Positions 55,293 to 64,000 of a DNA stretch of 64,000 bases are shown in pieces. The stretch lies in assembly GCF_029223485.1 (NCBI RefSeq), contig NZ_JARHTP010000021.1, positions 62,001 through 126,000 on the forward strand, read 5' to 3'. Position numbers and translations under genes: made by a program. The DNA is from Streptomyces coacervatus (GTDB lineage Bacteria; Actinomycetota; Actinomycetes; Streptomycetales; Streptomycetaceae). The notes beneath the pieces were generated by a model that did not search any database, had not been told where the DNA came from, and saw nothing but the letters and a program-made list of their open reading frames with translations. Numbering within the stretch: position 1 is the stretch's first letter; every line of letters starts with the position of its first letter.

Positions 55293-56273
55293 TCACACGG
55301 CCTGGACGGCGTGCCGTTTGACGAGTTCGTACGACTTCAGGCGGTCGGCCAACGCGTAGACCGGCGTCACCAGCATGAGTTCGTCGGCGCCGGTCACGCC
55401 CACCAGCTCCGTCAGCTGCTTGGTGACAGTGTCGGGCGAGCCGTGTGCCTGCTGCGCGCGGAAGCTCGTCAGCCCCCGCTCTTCTTCCCCGGTGAACGAG
55501 TGGCCTGCTGCCTCTTCGGGAGTGGGGAAGGGGATGTCGCCCCGTCCCTTGAGAAGGCCGGCCTTGACGACATCCATCGGGCCCGCGAGCCGGGCCGCCT
55601 CCTGCTGCGTCTCGGCGCACACCGTTTCCACGCAGATCAGCACGCGGGGGTGCGCACACCAGCGGGAGGGGGCGAACTGCGCGCGGTAGTGATCGAGTGC
55701 GGCGAGGGTGTTGTCGGGACGGATGTGATGGGCGAAGGCGACCGGAAGTCCGAGTTCCGCCGCGAGCGCCGCACCGGCCGTACTCGACGCCAGCAGCCAC
55801 GGCTCCGGGAGCGGGCCGAGCGCGACCTCGTCCACCAGGAAACGCAGGGTCGCCGATACATCGTCCCGGTACTCGTCGTCCGTCGTCGGCCCGGCCCCGC
55901 GCCGCAGGGCCCGTGCCGTCGGCTCGTCGAAGGTGCCCGGGCCACGGCCGATGCCCAGGTCGATCCGGCCCGGATGCAGCGCGGCCAGCGTGCCGAACTG
56001 CTCCGCCAGCATGATCGGAGCGTGGTTGGGGGCGAGCACGCCCCCGGAACCGAGACGGATGGAAGACGTCAGCGCGGCCGCGTGCGCGGTCAGGACGACG
56101 GGCGGAAACGCTCCGATGGCCGGGGAATGGTGGTGCTCGGCGTACCAGAGCCGCAGGTAGCCGAGGTCTTCGATGCGCCGGGCGAACTCGGCGGTGTCCC
56201 GTAGCGTGTCCGCGGCTCGGGCGCCCGACTGGACCATGGCCACTTCGAGCGCGCCGATCGGAATGGTGATCAT
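55293..56273 (-). CDS. LLM-class flavin-dependent oxidoreductase
   Basis: A 326-aa luciferase-like monooxygenase-family protein of the MsnO8 type. LRLWYAEHHHSPAIGAFPPVV is the typical N-terminal motif, IRLGSGGVLAPNHAPIMLAEQFGTLAALHPGRIDLGIGRG the FMN-binding strand region. Near the end, TGADELMLVTPVYALADRLKSYEL. Starts at ATG 56273. An ordinary housekeeping oxidoreductase; substrate unknown. Confidence 0.92.
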   Translation of the reverse strand: MITIPIGALEVAMVQSGARAADTLRDTAEFARRIEDLGYLRLWYAEHHHSPAIGAFPPVVLTAHAAALTSSIRLGSGGVLAPNHAPIMLAEQFGTLAALHPGRIDLGIGRGPGTFDEPTARALRRGAGPTTDDEYRDDVSATLRFLVDEVALGPLPEPWLLASSTAGAALAAELGLPVAFAHHIRPDNTLAALDHYRAQFAPSRWCAHPRVLICVETVCAETQQEAARLAGPMDVVKAGLLKGRGDIPFPTPEEAAGHSFTGEEERGLTSFRAQQAHGSPDTVTKQLTELVGVTGADELMLVTPVYALADRLKSYELVKRHAVQAV

Positions 56274-56520
56274 TCGGTCAGTATAGGAATCGCCCGACAG
56301 CGCCAACTCCCGCTGAGTACAAGGCCGATCGCCACTGTGCCGGCCGCGGGACGCTGCTCCCGGTCCGGACAACGGATCCAGGCCGCAACGCATCTGCCGC
56401 AGAAGTACGTTCGGTTTCTCGCGACGGACGCCTTCTGCCTCTCCGTAGAGCAGACAAAGACGCTTCTGTACCGCCACGCATCACCACCCTCCGTCCGATT
56501 CGCGAACACACGAGGTACCT

Positions 56521-58326
56521 GTGGCTCTCCTCTCCGCACTCCGCCTTCTCCATCACCCGCGGTCGCGGGGGCGTGTCGCCGTCGGGTTGCTGGCGCTCCT
56601 CGCCGGAACCCTGCCGAGTGCGTCGGTCGACGCCGCCACTCCGCCGTCCGGATCGGTCACCGACACCGCGCCCACGACCACATGGAGCGCGGGACCCTTC
56701 GCCGTCCCGAACGTCTCCGGCACCACCGGGACGGTGAGCTGCGGAAGTCCCCAGCTCTGCGACGACTACGCCCTGAAGGTGTCGGTGCCGGTCGGCTACG
56801 ACGCAGGTCACCGCCTGCGCATGGACGTCAAGTGGCCCGACTCCGCAGCCGACTTCGACCTGTACGTCCTCGACCCGGACGGCCATGAGGTGGCCGCCTC
56901 GGCCTCCGCCGGCGCCCCGGAGACGATGCTGCTTCCGGCGGTGACGGCGTCGTACACCGTGCGCGTCGTTCCCTACGCCCCGCTGGGCGACAGCTTCACC
57001 GCGACCGCGAGCCTGGTCGCCAGTCCGGTGGATCCACCGCCGAGTACGGCCGTGCCGCCGACATACGCGAACTCCTCGGCACCCGACGGCATCACGGACG
57101 CGCACAACGCCGGCGAGCCCTCCATCGGCGTCGACCGGGCGAGCGGCGCCGCGATGTTCCAGGCGTACACCTCGACACTCAAGGTCACCTACGGCGCCGC
57201 CGGAACGGCCACCTGGCAGGACAAGAGCGCGAACGCGGCCAACGGCTGTCCCCAGGGCAGCACCACCAGCCTCGACCCGATCCTGTTCACCGACCCGGCC
57301 ACCCATCGCACCTTCGAGTCCCAGCTCGCCGGCAAGACCGCCCTGACCTGCTACACCGACGACGACGGCGAGACCTGGACCCCGACGGCCGGCTCCGGCA
57401 TCAACTCCGGCGTGGACCATCAGACCCTCGGCGGCGGCCCCTTCACCCCGGGCGGGCCGGGCAGCGTCACGTCGTACCCCGACGCCGTCTACTACTGCTC
57501 CCAGGACATCGCCGACGCCTCCTGCGCGGTCAGCCGGGACGGCGGGGTGACGTACGGGCCCGCGGTTCCGATGTACTCGCTGCTGGACTGCGGCGGCCTG
57601 CACGGGCATGTGAAGGTCGCTCCGGACGGCACGGTGTACGTGCCCAACAAGGGGTGCGGCGGCCATCAGGCCGTAGCCGTCTCCGAGGACGACGGGCTGA
57701 CGTGGACCGTCCGCGCGAACCTCTCCAGCACCCCCGGTGACTCCGATCCGAGCGTGGGGATCGGGGCCGGCGGAACCGTCTACATGGGCTACCAGAACAG
57801 CGACGGCGCGGCGCGTGTCGCGGTCAGCCACGACAAGGGCAGGACGTGGCTGTACGACCAGAACGTCGGCTCGGCCCTCGGCATCAAGAACATCGTCTTC
57901 CCGGCCGTGACCGCGGGCGACGACAACCGCGCCGCCTTCGCCTTCCTGGGCACCACCACCGGCGGCAACTACCAGGACACGGACAACTTCAAGGGTGTCT
58001 GGCACCTGTACGTGGCCACCACCTACGACGGCGGCCAGTCCTGGATCACCGTCGACGCCACCCCCACCGACCCGGTGCAGAAGGGATCGATCTGCACGGG
58101 CGGCACCACCTGCGGGAAGGACCGCAATCTCCTGGACTTCAACGACGTCACCATCGACTCCCGGGGCCGCGTGCTCGCCGCCTACGCAGACGGCTGTACC
58201 GGCAGCTGTGCCACCGGCGGGGCGCAGAACTACGACGCCCTCGCCTCCCTCGCCCGCCAGTCCTCCGGCAACACGCTGTACGGCGCTTATGACGCCGTGG
58301 CCGGCGGCAAGCACAAGAAGTCCTGA
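56521..58326 (+). CDS. Secreted BNR/Asp-box repeat protein with PPC-like domain
   Basis: A 601-aa exported protein (GTG start). Signal peptide: VAVGLLALLAGTLPSASVDA. Residues about 65-160 look like a pre-peptidase C-terminal (PPC) beta domain (VGYDAGHRLRMDVKWPDSAA and FDLYVLDPDGHEV). The rest is a sialidase-like propeller with Asp boxes VSEDDGLTWTV, VSHDKGRTW and YDGGQSW. No sialidase arginine triad is obvious, so it may bind rather than cleave glycans. The lipoprotein gene follows after 12 nt. Confidence 0.85.
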   Translation: MALLSALRLLHHPRSRGRVAVGLLALLAGTLPSASVDAATPPSGSVTDTAPTTTWSAGPFAVPNVSGTTGTVSCGSPQLCDDYALKVSVPVGYDAGHRLRMDVKWPDSAADFDLYVLDPDGHEVAASASAGAPETMLLPAVTASYTVRVVPYAPLGDSFTATASLVASPVDPPPSTAVPPTYANSSAPDGITDAHNAGEPSIGVDRASGAAMFQAYTSTLKVTYGAAGTATWQDKSANAANGCPQGSTTSLDPILFTDPATHRTFESQLAGKTALTCYTDDDGETWTPTAGSGINSGVDHQTLGGGPFTPGGPGSVTSYPDAVYYCSQDIADASCAVSRDGGVTYGPAVPMYSLLDCGGLHGHVKVAPDGTVYVPNKGCGGHQAVAVSEDDGLTWTVRANLSSTPGDSDPSVGIGAGGTVYMGYQNSDGAARVAVSHDKGRTWLYDQNVGSALGIKNIVFPAVTAGDDNRAAFAFLGTTTGGNYQDTDNFKGVWHLYVATTYDGGQSWITVDATPTDPVQKGSICTGGTTCGKDRNLLDFNDVTIDSRGRVLAAYADGCTGSCATGGAQNYDALASLARQSSGNTLYGAYDAVAGGKHKKS

Positions 58327-58338
58327 GGAGGTCGGTCG

Positions 58339-58794
58339 ATGAAGCCCTCGTACCCGGCAGCGGTGATGACGGTCGTCATCCTGGGTCTTGCGGCCGGCAC
58401 CGGATGTTCGGCGGCGGCGAAGCACGCCGAGCCCTCGGCCGCGCCACCGTCGACGGCCGCTGTGTGTCCAACCGGCCCCGCACTGCCGCTCCCCAAGGAC
58501 TTCCCGGAGACTCTTCCCGTCCCCGACGGCGCGGTCCTGACCTCGGTGGAGCACCGCACCGGCGGCCGTCTCGTCGTCGCCACGGTCGTGCCGGGCGGCT
58601 TCGAGGCCGCGCTGACGTTTCTGCAGAAGCGGCTCCCCGAGACCGGATACGCCCTGAAGGAAGGCGAGGTGGAGGCGGACGACGCCGAGTCGAACTTCTC
58701 CTCCAGGACCGTCGAAGGCCGCTGGACCCTGCGGAAGCTGCCCGCTTGCGAGGGAGAGGTGGAGCTGACCTACCTGACGTCCGCCGTTTCCTGA
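58339..58794 (+). CDS. Small lipoprotein
   Basis: A 151-aa protein with a lipoprotein signal peptide (VMTVVILGLAAGTGCSAAAK; lipobox GTGC). The mature part, PLPKDFPETLPVPDGAVLTS and GGFEAALTFLQKRLPETGYA, resembles small secreted proteins of actinomycetes with no assigned function. GAGGAGG precedes the start. Probably co-transcribed with the BNR protein. Confidence 0.82.
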   Translation: MKPSYPAAVMTVVILGLAAGTGCSAAAKHAEPSAAPPSTAAVCPTGPALPLPKDFPETLPVPDGAVLTSVEHRTGGRLVVATVVPGGFEAALTFLQKRLPETGYALKEGEVEADDAESNFSSRTVEGRWTLRKLPACEGEVELTYLTSAVS

Positions 58795-58908
58795 ACCGGG
58801 CCTCGGCCTCGATGAGGCAATGCACCGAAACCTCTCCTGTCCCGTACAACCCTTCAGGCTCACCAGAGGTCATCTCCGAGCCCGCACGTATGTCCTGGAG
58901 AGGAACTC

Positions 58909-60366
58909 ATGTCCCGGTCCCGTCACAAGCGCTCCCGGCGTCCCGTCGTCCTGGGCGCCACCGCCGTCGCGGCCGCCCTGGCCGGTGGCCTGCTCGTCAC
59001 CCTGCCCGGCGGCGCGAGTGCCGCCGCGTCGGGCCTCGCCGACGACTTCAACGGTGACGGCTACCGCGATCTGGCGACCGGCGCCCCGGGGGCTGTCGCG
59101 GGCGGGAAGGCGAAGGCGGGCGCCGTGGTCGTCAACTACGGCTCGGCGAGCGGGATCAGCGCCGCGCGCCACAAGACCACATCGCAGAGCTCGTCCGGTG
59201 TGCCGGGCGACTCGGAGACCTCCGACCGCTTCGGGACCGAACTCGCGCACGGCGACCTCAACCGCGACGGCTACGGCGATCTCGTCGTGGGCACACCGCT
59301 GGAGGACGTCGGCAGCGACGTCGACGGCGGTTCGGTCACGATCCTGTGGGGCAGCTCGTCCGGCCTCTCGGGCGGCACGACGATCAGTGACCCGAACCCG
59401 TCGGGCCACGACCGGTTCGGCCAGTCCCTCGCGGTCGGCGACTTCACCGGTGACGGGAAGGCCGATCTGGCGGTCGGTTCCACCGGCAAGGACGTGTGGA
59501 TCTTCAAGGGCGGCTTCACCAAGTCCGGCGGCGCGGCCGGGAAGCTGCGCTTCGACGCGCAGATCGAGTCCGGCTCGTACCCCAGGGGCGCCGTCCAACT
59601 GGCCGCCGGGGACTTCGACAACGACGGCACGGACGACGTGGTGGTCGGGTCCTCCGCGGGCAACTTCGTCTACCGGGGCGCCTCGACCGGGCCCACGCTC
59701 CAGACCGAGGCGGGCCCGGGATACGCGGGCGCGCTCACCGTGGCCGACTTCGACCGTGACGGTCACGACGACCTGGTCGTCGGCACCGACTTCGTCGACG
59801 TCCTGGACGATACGGCGAAGGGCGGTTACGTCACCGTGTTCTACGGCGGTACGGCGGGTGTCGACACCACGCGCAGCGCCGTCTTCAGCCAGGACACCCC
59901 CGGTGTACCGGGCGCGGACGAGGACCACGACTCGTTCGGTGGCGCACTCGCCGCGGGCGACGTCAACGGTGACGGCTACCCGGACCTCGCCATCGGCGCG
60001 AACTTCGAGACCATCGGCTCCGCGGCCCAGACAGGCAGCGTCTGGGTGCTGCGCGGCGGCGCCTCCGGCCTGACGGGGACCGGTGTCCAGTCCTTCAACC
60101 AGGACACCTCGGGTGTCCCGGGCGCCAATGAGTCGTCGGACCTGTTCGGCGATGCCGTCCACCTCGCCGACCACAACAAGGACGGCCGCGCCGATCTGTC
60201 GGTGGGCGCGGCCGGCGAGAACAGCGACGACGGCGCCGTGTGGGTCCTGCGCGGCTCCACCGGAGGCGTCACGGCCACCGGCGCGGTGAGCTTCGGCGCG
60301 GCGTCCGTGGGCATCGGGAAGGCAGGGGACGACCCCGTGTTCGGGGAGACCATGTCGGGCTCCTGA
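58909..60366 (+). CDS. Secreted FG-GAP/integrin-alpha-like repeat protein
   Basis: A 485-aa exported protein: signal peptide VVLGATAVAAALAGGLLVTL up to GASAAAS, then about seven FG-GAP repeats with calcium-binding loops such as DFNGDGYRDLATGAPGA, DLNRDGYGDLVVGTPLE, DFTGDGKADLAVGST, DFDRDGHDDLVVGTD and DVNGDGYPDLAIGAN. Together they should form a beta-propeller. Function likely adhesive or structural at the cell surface; common in Streptomyces. Confidence 0.93.
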   Translation: MSRSRHKRSRRPVVLGATAVAAALAGGLLVTLPGGASAAASGLADDFNGDGYRDLATGAPGAVAGGKAKAGAVVVNYGSASGISAARHKTTSQSSSGVPGDSETSDRFGTELAHGDLNRDGYGDLVVGTPLEDVGSDVDGGSVTILWGSSSGLSGGTTISDPNPSGHDRFGQSLAVGDFTGDGKADLAVGSTGKDVWIFKGGFTKSGGAAGKLRFDAQIESGSYPRGAVQLAAGDFDNDGTDDVVVGSSAGNFVYRGASTGPTLQTEAGPGYAGALTVADFDRDGHDDLVVGTDFVDVLDDTAKGGYVTVFYGGTAGVDTTRSAVFSQDTPGVPGADEDHDSFGGALAAGDVNGDGYPDLAIGANFETIGSAAQTGSVWVLRGGASGLTGTGVQSFNQDTSGVPGANESSDLFGDAVHLADHNKDGRADLSVGAAGENSDDGAVWVLRGSTGGVTATGAVSFGAASVGIGKAGDDPVFGETMSGS

Positions 60367-60387
60367 GCACGTGGGCAGTCAGCCGGC

Positions 60388-60421
60388 GGGGGCGGCACCG
60401 GAGGATTCCGGCGCCGCCCCC
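60388..60421 (+). terminator. Hairpin terminator after the FG-GAP gene
   Basis: GGGGGCGGCACCGGA pairs with TCCGGCGCCGCCCCC (15 bp, one A-C mismatch) around a 4-nt loop, starting about 22 nt after the stop codon. Confidence 0.75.
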
Positions 60422-60501
60422 TCCGTTGCAGCCGTGGTGGCGGGCGACGGTGCCCACGGACAGCCGAATATCACCGCACGCCCCTTGGCCCGGCACGTCC
60501 C

Positions 60502-61005
60502 ATGCCCAACACTGAGCCGATGACGCAGCGTGTGGAGCTCGCGACCGTGATGGACCGGCTGGCCGTCGACGAAGTGGTCACCGACTATGCGGCGGCCGTG
60601 GACGACGGTGACTGGGAGGCGTATCGCGGGCTGTTCACACCCGACGGGCGCGCGGACTACCGCTCAGCCGGCGGCATCGAGGGGGGTGCGCGGCAGGTCG
60701 CCACATGGCTCGCCGAGAGCATGCTGCTGTTTCCGATGCGGCAGCATCTGATCGTCAACCGGCGGGTGCGGTTCGGGATGTTGGAGCAGGACATCGGCGA
60801 CACCGCGCGCGTGCACGCCGACTACGTCAATCCGATGCGATTCGCGGCGGACGGAGATGGATCGGCCGCCCCCGACTTCGTGTGCGGCGGCCGGTACGCC
60901 TTCGGGCTGCTGCGCACGCACGACGGCTGGCGGCTGCGCCAGGTCGTCGTCGAGGAGAAGTGGCGGCGCCTCCCCGAGCCGCACGCGGTACCCGCAGCCG
61001 AGTGA
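60502..61005 (+). CDS. SnoaL-like (NTF2-fold) protein
   Basis: A 167-aa protein of the SnoaL_4/NTF2 type. The N-terminal helices DRLAVDEVVTDYAAAVDDGDWEAYRGLF followed by DGRADY are diagnostic; later RQHLIVNRRVRF and GGRYAFGLLRTHDGWRLRQV form the beta-sheet. Members include cyclases, dehydratases and binding proteins; this one is not near biosynthetic genes, so no substrate is proposed. ATG 60520 is an alternative start. Confidence 0.88.
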   Translation: MPNTEPMTQRVELATVMDRLAVDEVVTDYAAAVDDGDWEAYRGLFTPDGRADYRSAGGIEGGARQVATWLAESMLLFPMRQHLIVNRRVRFGMLEQDIGDTARVHADYVNPMRFAADGDGSAAPDFVCGGRYAFGLLRTHDGWRLRQVVVEEKWRRLPEPHAVPAAE

Positions 61006-61073
61006 TCCCGAGGCCCCCTGTCCACGATCACCAAAAGCACGCACACTGGAGCCACCGGGTAGGGAGGCGCCGC

Positions 61074-62648
61074 ATGAAGACCCTCGGTCACTGGCTCGCC
61101 TCCCCGTGGCGGCGTTCGGCCATGGCCGCGCTGGCGGGCGCCCTGCCCGTGTTCACGTTCCCCGCCCCGTCGCTGTGGTGGTTCGCCTACGTCGCCCTGG
61201 TCCCCTGGATCGTGCTGGTCCGCTCCGCGCCCACCGGGAAGCGGGCGGTCTACGACGGCTGGTGCGGCGGGTTCGGCTACATGGTGGCCGTGCACCACTG
61301 GCTGCTGCCGAGCCTGCATGTGTTCATCTTCCTCATCGCCGCGCTGCTGGGCGCGCTGTGGGCGCCGTGGGGCTGGCTGGTGCGGCGCTTCCTGGGCGGG
61401 GTGCCCGGGGTGGGGCGCGGTCTGGCCGCCCTCGTCGTGCTGCCGTCGGCCTGGCTGATGGTCGAGCTGGTGCGCTCCTGGCAGGGGCTGGGCGGCCCTT
61501 GGGGCATGCTCGGCTCCAGTCAGTGGCAGGTGGAGCCTGCGTTGCGGCTCGCCTCGGTCGGCGGGGTGTGGCTGCTCAGCTTCCTGGTGGTGGCCGTCAA
61601 TGTCGCCGTCGCGGTGCTGGTGTCGGTCCGCCGGGCGCGTGTTCCGGCCGTGGCGGGCCTGGTCGCGACCGCCGCCGCGACCTCGGCTGCCTGGGTGTGG
61701 TCACCGCGTCCCGACGTCGACGGCCGGGTGCGGATCGCCGTCGTGCAGCCGGGCGTCATCGACGGCGTCGGCAGCCCCGACAAGCGCTTCGACCGCGAGG
61801 AACAGCTCACCCGGCGCCTCGTCGGGCAGCATCTGAACCTGATCGTGTGGGGCGAGAGCAGCGTCGGTTTCGACCTTGGCGAACGGCCCGACCTGACGAA
61901 GCGGATCGCGGCCCTCTCGCGCGAGACGGGGTCCGACATCCTGGTCAACGTGGACGCCCGGCGCTCCGACAAGCCCGGTATCTACAAGAGTTCGGTGCTG
62001 GTCGGCCCCGCCGGGCTGACCGGCGACCGCTACGACAAGATGCGGCTCGTGCCCTTCGGCGAGTACATCCCCTTCCGTTCGGTGCTGGGCTGGGCGACCT
62101 CCGTCGGCAAGGCGGCCGGCGAGGACCGCAGGCGCGGCTCGGAGCAGGTCGTGATGAATGTGGGGCACGGGCTGCGCGTCGGCCCGATGGTCTGCTTCGA
62201 GTCGGCATTCCCCGACATGAGCCGCCATCTCGCCCAGGACGGCGCCGAGGTGCTGATAGCCCAGTCGGCGACGTCGACGTTCCAGCAGAGCTGGGCCCCC
62301 GAGCAGCATGCCTCGCTCGCCGCACTGCGCGCCGCGGAGACCGGGCGGCCGATGGTGCACGCGACGCTCACGGGGGTGTCGGCGGTCTACGGGGCGAGCG
62401 GGCAGCGCCTCGGGCCGTGGCTCGGCACGGGCTCCAGCGCGGCGATGGTGTATGACATACCACTGGCCCACGGCACCACCCCGTACGTCCGCTACGGCGA
62501 CTGGCCGGTACACGCCGCCCTGCTCGTCCTCGCCGTGTGGTGCGCGGCCGAGGGCGTACGGGCGGTCCGGTTCAGGCGGCCCGGTCCTGAACCGCACGTA
62601 CCACCCGCTCGCACAGTTCGTGGGTCGCCAGCGCATCCCGGGCGCTGA
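61074..62648 (+). CDS. lnt: Apolipoprotein N-acyltransferase
   Basis: A 524-aa membrane enzyme that N-acylates lipoproteins. Six or so N-terminal transmembrane segments are followed by a carbon-nitrogen hydrolase domain. The catalytic triad is Glu in LIVWGESSVGFD, Lys in RYDKMRLVPFGEYIPF and Cys in GPMVCFESAFPDMSR. ATG 61074 follows GGGAGG. Its 3' end overlaps the convergent Gfo/Idh gene by 77 bp. Confidence 0.93.
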   Translation: MKTLGHWLASPWRRSAMAALAGALPVFTFPAPSLWWFAYVALVPWIVLVRSAPTGKRAVYDGWCGGFGYMVAVHHWLLPSLHVFIFLIAALLGALWAPWGWLVRRFLGGVPGVGRGLAALVVLPSAWLMVELVRSWQGLGGPWGMLGSSQWQVEPALRLASVGGVWLLSFLVVAVNVAVAVLVSVRRARVPAVAGLVATAAATSAAWVWSPRPDVDGRVRIAVVQPGVIDGVGSPDKRFDREEQLTRRLVGQHLNLIVWGESSVGFDLGERPDLTKRIAALSRETGSDILVNVDARRSDKPGIYKSSVLVGPAGLTGDRYDKMRLVPFGEYIPFRSVLGWATSVGKAAGEDRRRGSEQVVMNVGHGLRVGPMVCFESAFPDMSRHLAQDGAEVLIAQSATSTFQQSWAPEQHASLAALRAAETGRPMVHATLTGVSAVYGASGQRLGPWLGTGSSAAMVYDIPLAHGTTPYVRYGDWPVHAALLVLAVWCAAEGVRAVRFRRPGPEPHVPPARTVRGSPAHPGR

Positions 62649-63477
62649 GCACCTTCCCCGCCCGCACGGCGTCGAGGAACGCCAGCACCGCCTGCTCGAT
62701 GCCGCGCTGCCGGGCCACCGGCACCCAGTCGCCGCGCCGCCGCAGCGTGGGCTGGCCCTTGTGGTCGATGACCTCGGCGAGGTTGAGCACCTGCCGCTTG
62801 GTGTCCTGCCCGGACACCTCGAGGATCTCCTCCGCCGAACCGCTGAGCCGGTTCATCACGCCCAGCGCGGTGAATCCGTCCCCGGCCAGCTGCAGCACGA
62901 CGTGGTGCAGCAGCCCGTCCTGCACGCGCGCGCGTACCGTCACGTCGTCGACGGGCCCCGGCACCAGGAAGCGCAGTGTGTCCACGACGTGGATGAAGTC
63001 GTCGAGGATCATCGAGCGCGGCTCCTCCGGCAGCCCGATGCGGTTCTTCTGCATGAGGATCAGCTCACGCGGATGATCGGCGCACTGCACGTAACCGGGT
63101 GCGTGGCGCCGGTTGAAGCCGACTGCAAGGGACACCTCGCGCTCCTCGGCGAGGGCCACCAGCCGCTCGGAGTCGGCGAGTTCATAGGCGAGCGGCTTGT
63201 CGACGTAGGTCGGTACGTCCGCCTGAAGCAGCCGGGTGACGATCTGCGGGTGCACGGCGGTGGGCGCATGCACGAAGGCGGCGTCGAGGCCCTGGGCGAG
63301 CAGTGCGTCCAGGGTGGCGTGCCGGTGGTCCGCCGGAAGGCGGAGGGTGTCGCCGACCCGGTCGAGCGTCGCGGGCGTCCGCGTATGCAGGTGCAGATCG
63401 ATTCCCGGGAGGCTGCCGAGCACCGGCAGGTAGGCCTTCTGCGCGATGTCACCGAGTCCGATGCAGCCGACCTTCAC
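62572..63477 (-). CDS. Gfo/Idh/MocA-family oxidoreductase
   Basis: A 301-aa NAD(P)-dependent oxidoreductase. VKVGCIGLGDIAQKAYLPVL is the Rossmann loop, DVPTYVDKPLAYELADSERL has the conserved KP, and AVGFNRRHAPGYV and DDFIHVVDTLRFLV carry the substrate-side residues. GTG 63477 has AGGAGA 7 nt upstream. Not similar enough to the cluster Gfo/Idh to be a recent duplicate. Substrate unknown. Confidence 0.9.
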   Translation of the reverse strand: MKVGCIGLGDIAQKAYLPVLGSLPGIDLHLHTRTPATLDRVGDTLRLPADHRHATLDALLAQGLDAAFVHAPTAVHPQIVTRLLQADVPTYVDKPLAYELADSERLVALAEEREVSLAVGFNRRHAPGYVQCADHPRELILMQKNRIGLPEEPRSMILDDFIHVVDTLRFLVPGPVDDVTVRARVQDGLLHHVVLQLAGDGFTALGVMNRLSGSAEEILEVSGQDTKRQVLNLAEVIDHKGQPTLRRRGDWVPVARQRGIEQAVLAFLDAVRAGKVLSARDALATHELCERVVRAVQDRAA

Positions 63478-63634
63478 GGGGTGGTCTCCTCTAGCGGTTG
63501 CCTGCCGGGGTCCTGCCGGAAGCATACGGCTGCTGCGCCGGCCGCCGGCCGGCGCTGGACTCGACCGCCCCGGCCTCCTCGCGGGACGGGGAAATCCCGT
63601 GGTCGGATCGGATCCGTTGGTAAAGGATGCGGCC

Positions 63635-64000
63635 ATGACGACCGAGCGCCGTGAACCCGCGACCACCGCCGACGAACGCACCATGCTGGAGGGCTGGCTC
63701 GACTACCACCGGCAGACCCTGGCCTGGAAGTGCGAGGGCCTCACCGACGAGCAGCTCAGGACCGCCTCCGTGGAGCCGTCCGCGCTGTCCCTGATGGGGT
63801 TGGTGCGGCACATGGCCGAGGTCGAGCGGTCCTGGTTCCGCCGGGTCCTCGCGGCCGAGGGCGTGGACCCGATCTACTACAGCGACGAAGACCCCGACGG
63901 CGAGTTCCACCTCACCGAGGCCGACACCTGGGCCGAGGCGCACGCCACCTGGCAGGCCGAGATCGAGGCCGCGCGGCATCACGCGGCCCGCTTCGGCCTG
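63635..64000 (+). CDS. DinB-family (DUF664) protein, N-terminal part
   Basis: Open frame from ATG 63635 to the window edge (122 codons, no stop). MLEGWLDYHRQTLAWKCEGL and SALSLMGLVRHMAEVERSWF with the metal-binding His match DinB/DUF664 four-helix-bundle proteins, putative metal-dependent enzymes such as mycothiol transferases. AAAGGATG lies 9 nt upstream. The gene continues beyond the window. Confidence 0.88.
   Translation, partial: MTTERREPATTADERTMLEGWLDYHRQTLAWKCEGLTDEQLRTASVEPSALSLMGLVRHMAEVERSWFRRVLAAEGVDPIYYSDEDPDGEFHLTEADTWAEAHATWQAEIEAARHHAARFGL

Noticed and set aside
56278..58863. An 861-codon minus-strand open frame opposite the BNR protein
   Set aside because: Valine/glycine-rich shadow; the plus-strand gene has a signal peptide and Asp boxes.
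1..64000. CRISPR arrays, rRNA or tRNA genes, replication origin
   Set aside because: No regularly spaced repeats, rRNA-like sequence, cloverleaf or DnaA-box cluster was seen on reading both strands by eye.

Overview
The window looks like chromosomal DNA of a Streptomyces or close relative: coding GC is very high with strong GC3 bias, GTG and TTG starts are common, and GTGA/ATGA stop-start overlaps, Tat-type lipoproteins and a sugar ABC importer without its own ATPase all fit that genus. All readings are by eye from sequence; no database search was run.

Region 1 (1-32.2 kb) is a biosynthetic gene cluster with many insertion scars, probably continuing beyond the left edge. It holds an O-carbamoyltransferase, a type II thioesterase with a Cys nucleophile, a free-standing A-PCP didomain and an MbtH partner. 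It also has an SHMT/threonine-transaldolase-like enzyme, a SelA-fold PLP enzyme, two different Fe(II)/2-oxoglutarate dioxygenases and deoxysugar genes (RmlA, truncated RmlB, NDP-hexose 2,3-dehydratase, Gfo/Idh ketoreductase, atypical SDR). Two glycosyltransferases, a DUF1349 protein and a coupled GT2-aminotransferase-dehydrogenase-MFS-phosphatase operon complete it. A perfect 14-bp hairpin ends the operon at 32.19 kb. The most economical reading is a carbamoylated, glycosylated amino-acid or peptidyl-nucleoside-like metabolite. I do not recognise the combination as a known cluster.

The 8.0-18.6 kb core is flanked by two divergent phosphotransferase/methyltransferase (APH/MT) pairs. The right pair (19.4-22.1 kb) is intact. 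The left pair (4.5-7.8 kb) is decayed: its APH has an in-frame TAG and a 1.3-kb IS5-type insertion, and its MT has an in-frame TAG.

Region 2 (32.3-45.5 kb) is carbohydrate metabolism: ROK regulator, secreted GH30 enzyme with a ricin-type lectin domain, sugar-binding lipoprotein, two permeases and a GH2 beta-galactosidase, together consistent with beta-1,6-galactan use. An ABC-2 exporter operon is translationally coupled behind it.

Region 3 (45.5-55.3 kb) is a mosaic of broken genes (an amber-interrupted transposase, a uppP 3' fragment, an alpha/beta-hydrolase/TetR deletion scar). It surrounds a 1240-aa KAP-type P-loop NTPase and a convergent two-gene AlbA_2/Schlafen-like module, a plausible defence locus.

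Region 4 (55.3-64 kb) is ordinary chromosome: LLM oxidoreductase, secreted BNR and FG-GAP proteins, a lipoprotein, SnoaL-like protein, apolipoprotein N-acyltransferase, Gfo/Idh oxidoreductase and the start of a DinB-family gene.
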